Positions 1-5,502 of a stretch of 5,502 bases of DNA are shown in pieces. The stretch's first letter is position 1. Each line of letters begins with the position of its first letter. The notes beneath the pieces were generated by a model. The model saw only the letters and a program-made list of their open reading frames with translations, did not search any database and was not told the DNA's origin. The DNA comes from an uncultured Collinsella sp. (GTDB lineage: Bacteria > Actinomycetota > Coriobacteriia > Coriobacteriales > Coriobacteriaceae). The stretch is taken from NCBI GenBank assembly GCA_900550785.1, contig URTL01000122.1, positions 1 through 5,502 of the forward strand, written 5' to 3'. A program made the position numbers and the translations under genes.

Positions 1-1085
1 ACACGGGCGGCACCGCTGGCAACCATATCCCACTGGTCTAGGCGCTCACCGGCCGAAAGACGCGAATGGAAGACCGCGACCGTCTCGCCAAAGCGCGAAC
101 GGAACCGGCCGACGGTTTGAGCCGTCAGCGAGATCTCGGGCACAAGCACGCAGGCTGAGCGGCCGGCTGCGAGTACGCGCTCAATGGCGGAGAGGTAGAC
201 CTCGGTTTTGCCGGAGCCGGTGACGCCGTCGACAAGAACCACGTCGCCGTGGGCGTCAAGGCGGGCGCGCTCAATTTGCGCAAGCGCCTGCTGCTGGCCG
301 TTCGTGAGCGAGACCGGCGCCTTGCCGCTTGCCGAGGACAGCGTGGTCTGCTCGCTGCAGCCACGCCAGGCTCGGCGCTCCTCCACCAGCACAACTCCGC
401 GTTTTTCGAGCGCCTTGATGGTCGCCGACATGCTGTTGTAGAGCAGGTTGAGGTCGCGCGTCGTGACCGGGCCGCACTGGAGCGCCTCGATGAGCTGACG
501 CTGGCGAACGGCGGTCTTGGGCGGCGTATAGTCAAAGCCTTCGGGCGTGAGCATCACCCAACGGTTTTGGATAGGCTTGACGGCGGGGCGCTCAACCGTC
601 CACATGCCGTCATCGCCCTTCACAACGCGCGGGCTGCCGCCCGGTGGCAAGAACAGGCGTAGACACTCGGAAAGCGTTGCAACGTACTCGCGGCTCATCC
701 AGCGTGCGATACGGGCAGCCTCGGCGGTAAAGAGCGGCTTGCTGAGGATAGCCTCGATAAGCTTGATGCGCGCAGGATCGAGAGCGTCGTCACCTTGCAG
801 GTCGGCCAGCTCGGGCGCGATATCGACGATGTAGCCCGCGGCCGTACGGTTGCCAAAATGAACTAGGACGGTGGAGCCGATCTGGACATCGTTGGCGAGC
901 GACTGCGGAATGCCGTAAGCAAACGGCTCGGACAGCGCACGCGTCGGGATGTCGAGGACCACGCTCGCATAGGCGGTGACGGGTTCGGGTGCAGGCTTAG
1001 GCTGAGCCGAGGCAGCGGCAGGCACAGGCTTCACCGGAGCCCGCTCGGGTTCAGGCGAACCAAACAGCGAAAGTTGCTCGGCCAT
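1..1085 (-). CDS. priA: Primosomal replication-restart helicase PriA, 5' part (runs off the window)
   Basis: PriA is a superfamily 2 DNA helicase that recognises stalled or repaired forks and reloads the replicative helicase. The frame is open from an ATG at 1085 to the window edge, giving 361 codons of a protein usually about 700-800 residues long. Visible in order: residues 1-37, a Pro/Ala/Glu-rich extension containing QLSLF at 4-8; from about 39, the PriA 3'-DNA-binding domain (ASVVLDIPTRAL, then EPFAYGIP); a winged-helix-like middle part; Walker A GVTGSGKT at 287-294; the motif Ia-type string LVPEISLT at 314-321; and VFHSRLSAGERLDQW close to the edge. The Walker B/DEAH box, zinc-binding cysteines and C-terminal domain lie outside. 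The start is supported by the SD AGGAGGT at 1095-1101, nine bases upstream. It lies 89 bases downstream of gltX on the same strand, with a terminator between them. Identity is secure; the N-terminal extension is unusual relative to E. coli PriA, where the DNA-binding domain starts near residue 1. Confidence 0.95.
   Translation of the reverse strand, partial: MAEQLSLFGSPEPERAPVKPVPAAASAQPKPAPEPVTAYASVVLDIPTRALSEPFAYGIPQSLANDVQIGSTVLVHFGNRTAAGYIVDIAPELADLQGDDALDPARIKLIEAILSKPLFTAEAARIARWMSREYVATLSECLRLFLPPGGSPRVVKGDDGMWTVERPAVKPIQNRWVMLTPEGFDYTPPKTAVRQRQLIEALQCGPVTTRDLNLLYNSMSATIKALEKRGVVLVEERRAWRGCSEQTTLSSASGKAPVSLTNGQQQALAQIERARLDAHGDVVLVDGVTGSGKTEVYLSAIERVLAAGRSACVLVPEISLTAQTVGRFRSRFGETVAVFHSRLSAGERLDQWDMVASGAAR
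1062..1076 (-). other. Putative sliding-clamp (DnaN) binding motif QLSLF in the PriA N-terminus
   Basis: Codons 4-8 of priA read Q-L-S-L-F, an exact match to the pentapeptide consensus QL[SD]LF that binds the hydrophobic pocket of the bacterial beta sliding clamp. It sits at the extreme N-terminus and is followed by about 30 residues rich in Pro, Ala and Glu that look disordered, which is the usual setting for such a linear motif. The match is seen directly; clamp binding is inference. Confidence 0.55.
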
Positions 1086-1110
1086 GGCCCCAGCACCTCC
1101 TATCCCATAC

Positions 1111-1151
1111 GTCTACAGAAACAAGAGCCCCGCTCTGAGTGAACGGGGCTC
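1111..1151 (-). terminator. Intrinsic terminator downstream of gltX
   Basis: Read on the minus strand, GAGCCCCG (1151-1144) pairs with CGGGGCTC (1132-1125), an 8-bp GC-rich stem with an 11-base loop. It is followed at once by the T-rich tract TTGTTTCTGT (about 1124-1115). The stem begins 23 bases after the gltX stop codon, as expected for a rho-independent terminator. The T-tract is interrupted and the priA SD follows about 10 bases later, so termination may be partial. Confidence 0.75.
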
Positions 1152-1174
1152 GGATACATACGTTTGCGCAGCGA

Positions 1175-2650
1175 TTACAGCGCCATCGTGCGGGCGCGGT
1201 CGATACGCGCCAGGCAGTCGTCGCGACCGACGAGCGCCATGGTCTCGCCCAGCGGGGGGCTCACCATGTTGCCGCAGACGGCGACGCGCACGGCCTGGAA
1301 CACCACGCGCTTCTTGAGGTCCATCTGCTCAGGCAGCGGCTCAAGCGCGGCGTCGATGTTGGCAGCCGTCCACTCGTTCACACCCTCGAGCGCGGCCTTG
1401 GCGGCATCAAGAATGGCACCCATGCCCTCCTTGGCCAGGCCCTTGTTGACGGATTTCTCGTCATACTCGAGCGTCTCGGCCGTAGCGAAGATGGGAGCGG
1501 CGACGGTCACGGCGTCGGCAGGCATCTTGGTGCGCGGCTTAACGATGGCAGCGAGCGCGTCGATCCAATCCTCGCCGTACTCGACATTGCCCTCGATGAG
1601 ACCCGCCTCATGCAGCTCGGGGACCATGATCTCGTCGGCAAACTGAGCATCGGACATGCCGTTGATGTACTCGGCATTGACCCAGTCGAGCTTCTTGGGG
1701 TCGAAGGTCGCCGGGTTCTTGGAGATGCGGTCGAGCGAGAACTTGCTGGCCAGGACATCGCGCGGGATGATCGTGGTCTCGCCGTCGAGCGACCAGCCGA
1801 GCAGCGCCAGGTAGTTGACGAAGGCGTCGGACAGGTAACCGGCGTCACGGTACTCCTCCACCGAGGTGGCGCCGTGGCGCTTGGAGAGCTTCTTGCCGTC
1901 GGCACCCAAGATCATGGAGATGTGGGCGAACGTAGGCACGGGCGCGCCGAGGGCCTCGTAAACCATGACCTGACGCGGGGTGTTGGACAGGTGGTCGTCG
2001 CCGCGGATGACATGGGTAATCTTCATCATGGCGTCGTCGACGACGGTCGCGAAGTTGTACGTGGGCGTGCCATCGGAGCGGAAGATGACAAAGTCGTCGA
2101 GCTCCTTGGCGTCGAAGGTCACCTCGCCGTGGACGGCGTCGTGGATGACGACGTCTCCGCGGTCCTCGGGCACCTTGATGCGCAGGACGTAGGACTCGCC
2201 GGCCTCGATGCGGCGGCGGGCCTCCTCGGGATCAAGATCGCGGCAACGGCGCTGATAGCCCTGGAAGGGGTCCTTGCGCTCCTGCGCGGCCTTGCGGTCG
2301 GCGTCGAGCTGCTCCTTGGTGCAGAAGCAGGGATAGGCCTTGCCCTCGTCCCAAAGCTTCTGGGCGGCCTGCTTGTACAGGTCCAGGCGCTCGGTCTGGG
2401 CGTAGGGGCCAAAATCGCCGCCCACCTCGGGACCCTCGTCCCAGTCCAGGCCCAGCCAACGCATGGCGCGCAGGATGATCTGCGTGTTCTCGTCGGTGGA
2501 GCGGGTGGGGTCGGTGTCGTCGATGCGCAGGATGAACGTGCCGCCGTTAGCACGGGCGAAAGCCCAGTTATAGATAGCGGTGCGGGCGCCGCCGATGTGC
2601 AGCTTGCCCGTCGGTGAGGGTGCAAAGCGGACGCGAACGTCTGATGCCAT
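1175..2650 (-). CDS. gltX: Glutamate--tRNA ligase (glutamyl-tRNA synthetase, class I)
   Basis: GluRS charges tRNA(Glu) with glutamate in the cytoplasm; in bacteria that use GatCAB it may also mischarge tRNA(Gln), which cannot be decided here. The product is 491 residues, normal for the family. Motifs: APSPTGKLHIGG (10-21, with the HIGH-type HIGG at 18-21), LRIDDTD (41-47), the GluRS/GlnRS string VIRGDDHLSNTPRQ (214-227) and the KMSKS-type loop KLSKR (254-258). The C-terminal third is the anticodon-binding region, ending in the typical VSPPLGETMALVGRD segment. A zinc-site-like pattern C108-x-C110 to C136-x-D138 is present, with Asp where E. coli GluRS has His. The start at 2650 is preferred over an in-frame ATG at 2689, because it has a strong SD (2656-2662), MASDVRVRFAPSPTG matches the family N-terminus, and the upstream ATG lies at or before the predicted transcription start. 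The gene is divergent from metK and followed by a terminator and priA. Confidence 0.97.
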   Translation of the reverse strand: MASDVRVRFAPSPTGKLHIGGARTAIYNWAFARANGGTFILRIDDTDPTRSTDENTQIILRAMRWLGLDWDEGPEVGGDFGPYAQTERLDLYKQAAQKLWDEGKAYPCFCTKEQLDADRKAAQERKDPFQGYQRRCRDLDPEEARRRIEAGESYVLRIKVPEDRGDVVIHDAVHGEVTFDAKELDDFVIFRSDGTPTYNFATVVDDAMMKITHVIRGDDHLSNTPRQVMVYEALGAPVPTFAHISMILGADGKKLSKRHGATSVEEYRDAGYLSDAFVNYLALLGWSLDGETTIIPRDVLASKFSLDRISKNPATFDPKKLDWVNAEYINGMSDAQFADEIMVPELHEAGLIEGNVEYGEDWIDALAAIVKPRTKMPADAVTVAAPIFATAETLEYDEKSVNKGLAKEGMGAILDAAKAALEGVNEWTAANIDAALEPLPEQMDLKKRVVFQAVRVAVCGNMVSPPLGETMALVGRDDCLARIDRARTMAL

Positions 2651-2655
2651 GGAAA

Positions 2656-2662
2656 TCTCCTC
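2656..2662 (-). promoter_or_regulatory. Ribosome binding site that fixes the gltX start
   Basis: On the minus strand GAGGAGA ends five bases before the ATG at 2650. The alternative in-frame ATG at 2689 has no comparable SD and would add 13 residues not expected in GluRS. Confidence 0.85.
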
Positions 2663-2690
2663 GATTGCAGGATGGATGTCTAACCGCATC

Positions 2691-2721
2691 AGTATAAAGC
2701 ATCAAAGCAACCTCCGCACAA
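2691..2721 (-). promoter_or_regulatory. Putative sigma-70-type promoter of gltX
   Basis: On the minus strand a good -10 hexamer TATACT (2696-2691) lies about 40 bases upstream of the gltX start codon. The best -35 candidate is TTGTGC (2721-2716) with a long 19-base spacer, so the -35 is weak. The predicted transcription start is near 2684, giving a leader of about 34 bases. Called by eye only. Confidence 0.45.
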
Positions 2722-2730
2722 AGGGCACCT

Positions 2731-2828
2731 ACCTACTCATTGGGGACAGACTTAAATGACCATTCTTTGGGCAACCTGTCGGCACTTAGGTAAGGCTGAT
2801 CATTTAAGTCTGTCCCCAATGAGTAGGT
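2731..2828. repeat. 98-bp palindromic element with perfect 29-bp inverted arms, between gltX and metK
   Basis: Bases 2731-2759 are the exact reverse complement of 2800-2828, enclosing a 40-base centre. The arm contains the core GGGGACAGACTTAAATGA. The centre has only a weak ACCT/AGGT pairing (2774-2777 with 2788-2791) and no open reading frame. The element fills most of the space between the putative gltX and metK promoters. The arms are more AT-rich than the genes, and there is no T-run beside the stem as in an intrinsic terminator. From memory, similar GGGGACAGACTT strings recur in bacterial intergenic repeats, some of them near REP-associated (RAYT) transposases; this was not checked. A MITE/REP-like element is the best guess. 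No clear target-site duplication is visible. Confidence 0.8.
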
Positions 2829-2837
2829 GCGGAAAGG

Positions 2838-2866
2838 GTGTGAATGTTTGATTTACGCGCTATGAT
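2838..2866 (+). promoter_or_regulatory. Putative promoter of metK
   Basis: The hexamer TATGAT at 2861-2866 resembles a sigma-70 -10 box. Seventeen bases upstream is GTGTGA (2838-2843), only a 3/6 match to the -35 consensus. The predicted transcription start near 2873 would give a leader of about 60 bases. The right end of the 98-bp palindrome lies just ten bases upstream of the putative -35. Called by eye. Confidence 0.4.
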
Positions 2867-2884
2867 GTGCCCTTGCATAGAGAG

Positions 2885-2911
2885 CCCGGCGGAATGGTAA
2901 CGGTCGCCGGG
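2885..2911 (+). promoter_or_regulatory. GC-rich hairpin in the metK leader, followed by a T5 run
   Basis: CCCGGCG (2885-2891) pairs perfectly with CGCCGGG (2905-2911) around a 13-base loop; a G-U pair can extend the stem. ACACG and then TTTTT (2917-2921) follow, and the SD GAAAGGA (2922-2928) comes directly after, five bases before the metK ATG. The layout could be an attenuator-like terminator or a small structured leader controlling translation. No recognisable SAM-I type riboswitch is present, and the space is too short for one. Function is inferred only from position and folding. Confidence 0.5.
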
Positions 2912-2933
2912 ACACGTTTTTGAAAGGACAATC

Positions 2934-4214
<1,281 letters not shown>

Positions 4215-4251
4215 TTAAGAACCGCCAAGGTTTCAACGACATAAGCGCTTA

Positions 4252-4291
4252 AAAAAGAAGTACCGCTCCCAACCGGTACTTCTTTTTATTT
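4252..4291 (+). terminator. Strong intrinsic terminator of metK
   Basis: A perfect 14-bp stem (4252-4265 with 4274-4287) closes an 8-base loop CTCCCAAC. The 3' side of the stem runs into a T-rich tract (TTTTTATTT, 4283-4291), and the 5' side starts with an A-run, so it could also work on the other strand. It begins 37 bases after the metK stop codon and separates metK from the serine dehydratase gene. Confidence 0.92.
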
Positions 4292-4348
4292 AAACGGTGG
4301 TGAAGATGCTTCGATATGAGCCCACGCTGCGTCACCAGCTAATGAATT

Positions 4349-4379
4349 TTGCAGCACATGCGCCTCTACCATGTATCCT
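4349..4379 (+). promoter_or_regulatory. Tentative promoter of the serine dehydratase gene
   Basis: TATCCT at 4374-4379 is a possible -10 box, with TTGCAG at 4349-4354 as a possible -35 across a 19-base spacer. Both matches are modest. If right, transcription would start near 4386, at the left edge of the palindrome, so nearly all of that palindrome would be in the mRNA leader. I see no other feature in 4292-4381. Confidence 0.25.
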
Positions 4380-4381
4380 TA

Positions 4382-4502
4382 GTTCCGAGGGCTTTGGTAT
4401 TTGGTCGGTCGCGAGTTCCGCACGAGCCGGAGAGCACTTAATGTGCTCTCCGTGCGAGCAGGACTGCCCGAGCAGGCGACCAAATACCAAAGCCCTCGGA
4501 AC
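4382..4502. repeat. 121-bp palindromic element with perfect 26-bp inverted arms and an internal hairpin
   Basis: Bases 4382-4407 are the exact reverse complement of 4477-4502. The arm contains CCGAGGGCTTTGGTATTTGG. Inside lies a second perfect stem, CGGAGAGCAC (4428-4437) with GTGCTCTCCG (4443-4452), around a 5-base loop. An alternative extension pairs CGCACG (4419-4424) with CGTGCG (4451-4456). A short direct repeat CGAGCAGG occurs at 4455-4462 and 4469-4476. The element ends 12 bases before the SD of the downstream gene and does not cover it. There is no T-tract after either stem, no ORF and no evident target duplication. It may be a MITE-like insertion or a folded mRNA leader. Its sequence is unrelated to the 2731-2828 element. 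Confidence 0.8.
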
Positions 4503-4525
4503 GACGGGACAAAGAAGGAGCACCC

Positions 4526-5502
4526 ATGGCAGGCAAGCCGCAAACACTAGCTACGACCTCGGCATTCGAGATCTTGGGCCCCGTCATGGTCGGCCCCAGC
4601 TCATCGCATACCGCCGGCGCCCTGCGCTGCGCCCAAGTTGCTGCCAGCCTGCTGGAAGGCCGCATCACCAAAGTCACCTTTGGCCTGTGGAACTCCTTCG
4701 CCCACACCTACCGCGGCCACGGCACCGACCGCGCGCTCGTCGCAGGCATCCTGGGCCTCGACACCGACGACGAGAACATCAAGCAGGCCTTCGACCTCGC
4801 ACGCGAGCAGGGCCTCGAATATCACTTTGACATCAAGGGCGACGACGCCTCCATCCACCCCAACACCGTCGACATCGACATGGTCGACGACACGGGCGCC
4901 ACGGCACAGGTTCGCGGCGAGAGCCTGGGCGGTGGCAAAATGCGCATCAGCCGCATTAACGGCGTCGGCGTCGACATCTCGGGTATGTATTCCACGCTCT
5001 TCGTGGCGCACAAGGACGTTCCCGGCGTGCTCGCCGCGCTCACCAACCTGCTCGCCTACGCCCACGTGAACATCGCCTTCTGCCGCACCTACCGCACCGA
5101 AGTGGGCGGCCAGGCCTACTCCGTATTTGAGACCGACGGCACGCCCGACGACACCGTCGTCCCCATGCTGCGCAAGCTCGACAATGTCGATTACGCAACG
5201 TTTATCGAGCTCCCCGGTTCTGCCTCGTCGCTCTCCCCCGGCGTCTCGGCCAAGGAAATCTTCGACGACGGCGAGCAGCTGCTCGATGCGTGCGAGGAAC
5301 TGGGGCTCAGCATCGGCGCCGTCATGGCCGTGCGCGAGGCGCGTCTGACCGGCGAGGCCCACGCCGTCGCCGCCATGCGCCGCGTGCTCGACGTCATGCG
5401 CGAGGAGACCACGGCCCCCCTCGCCAATCCGCAGCGCTCGCTCGGTGGGCTAATCGGCGGCGAGGCCAAACTCGTCGATGCCACCAGCCGCAACGATTTG
5501 AG
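4526..5502 (+). CDS. L-serine dehydratase (ammonia-lyase), fused beta-ACT-alpha chain, 3' end missing
   Basis: This iron-sulfur L-serine dehydratase converts L-serine to pyruvate and ammonia. The frame is open from ATG 4526 to the window edge, 325 codons. Visible in order: a beta domain (about 14-150) with the conserved ILGPVMVGPSSSHTAGA (16-32) and GESLGGG; an ACT domain (about 152-228; SGMYSTLFVAHKDVPGVLAAL through AYSVFETDGT), the small-molecule-binding fold, probably sensing serine; a short linker (about 229-240); and the start of the alpha domain (about 241 on; SAKEIFDDGEQLLDACEE, later SLGGLIGGEAKLVDA), which aligns by eye with the N-terminus of Bacillus SdaAA. The cluster cysteines lie in the missing alpha part. 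In Bacillus the beta-ACT and alpha parts are separate proteins, whereas E. coli SdaA is fused but lacks ACT. Expected full length is roughly 520-540 residues. The start is supported by AAGGAG at 4515-4520. The gene is isolated from metK by a terminator. Equivalent names are sdaA/sdaAB; no symbol is given because the fusion fits neither cleanly. Confidence 0.93.
   Translation, partial: MAGKPQTLATTSAFEILGPVMVGPSSSHTAGALRCAQVAASLLEGRITKVTFGLWNSFAHTYRGHGTDRALVAGILGLDTDDENIKQAFDLAREQGLEYHFDIKGDDASIHPNTVDIDMVDDTGATAQVRGESLGGGKMRISRINGVGVDISGMYSTLFVAHKDVPGVLAALTNLLAYAHVNIAFCRTYRTEVGGQAYSVFETDGTPDDTVVPMLRKLDNVDYATFIELPGSASSLSPGVSAKEIFDDGEQLLDACEELGLSIGAVMAVREARLTGEAHAVAAMRRVLDVMREETTAPLANPQRSLGGLIGGEAKLVDATSRNDL

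Noticed and set aside
1139..2617. 492-codon open frame on the plus strand, antisense to gltX
   Set aside because: It lies opposite a certain gltX gene. Its repetitive V/G/D/L/H-rich product is what GC-biased codons give on the complementary strand, and it matches no family I recognise.
2651..2689. Longer gltX start at the ATG at 2689
   Set aside because: The extra 13 residues are not family-like, there is no SD, and the ATG lies at or before the transcription start predicted from the TATACT box.
2885..2921. Reading the metK leader hairpin plus T5 as a full intrinsic terminator
   Set aside because: Five non-T bases separate the stem from the T-run, the stem is only 7 bp, and an essential gene starts right after. 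Attenuation remains possible, but complete termination is not supported.
2829..2933. Classical SAM-I or SAM-IV riboswitch upstream of metK
   Set aside because: The gap between the palindrome and metK is too short, and no k-turn or multi-helix core of those classes is visible.
4295..4338. Possible stem between GGTGGTGA and TCACCAGC downstream of the metK terminator
   Set aside because: It is a short imperfect pairing with a loop of nearly 30 bases, easily expected by chance.
4292..4525. T-box or tRNA-sensing leader before the serine dehydratase gene
   Set aside because: No T-box sequence or specifier-loop arrangement is seen, and the perfect palindromic arms are not typical of that class.
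4297..4830. 177-codon plus-strand frame starting upstream of the palindrome
   Set aside because: It runs through the palindrome and out of frame into the serine dehydratase gene, ending in a Pro/Arg/His-rich nonsense product; no SD is seen before it.
4601..5362. 253-codon open frame on the minus strand, opposite the serine dehydratase gene
   Set aside because: It is a complementary-strand shadow of a well-supported gene, with a composition rich in V, G, D and A and no recognisable motifs.

Overview
The window holds two divergent gene pairs from a GC-rich bacterial chromosome. All four genes show strong G/C preference at third codon positions and clear Shine-Dalgarno (SD) sites. The gene set (PriA, GluRS, MetK and a fused beta-ACT-alpha L-serine dehydratase) and protein style suggest an actinobacterium, most likely class Coriobacteriia (Collinsella/Olsenella-like). 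That assignment is inferred from protein character and memory; no search was run.

Layout. Minus strand, reading leftward from about 2700: a putative promoter, gltX (2650-1175, glutamyl-tRNA synthetase), an intrinsic terminator (about 1111-1151), then the 5' half of priA (1085 to the window edge, primosomal helicase). Plus strand, reading rightward from about 2838: a putative promoter, a short leader with a GC-rich hairpin, metK (2934-4214, S-adenosylmethionine synthetase), a strong intrinsic terminator (4252-4291), a 234-nt gap dominated by a large palindrome, then a 3'-truncated L-serine dehydratase gene (4526 to the window edge). Long open frames opposite or overlapping these genes are codon-bias shadows and are not annotated.

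The intergenic DNA is unusual. A 98-bp element with perfect 29-bp inverted arms (2731-2828) fills most of the space between the gltX and metK promoters. A second, unrelated 121-bp element with perfect 26-bp inverted arms and its own internal hairpin (4382-4502) lies directly upstream of the serine dehydratase gene. Either could be a non-autonomous mobile repeat (MITE/REP-like) or a structured transcript element.

The genes are mostly housekeeping: translation (gltX), replication restart (priA), methyl-donor synthesis (metK) and serine catabolism to pyruvate. They do not form an obvious single pathway. The most interesting protein-level observation is an exact QLSLF pentapeptide at residues 4-8 of PriA, matching the bacterial sliding-clamp-binding consensus and followed by a Pro/Ala-rich linker. 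I see no evidence for a defence system, CRISPR array, phage genes or an entirely new multi-gene system.
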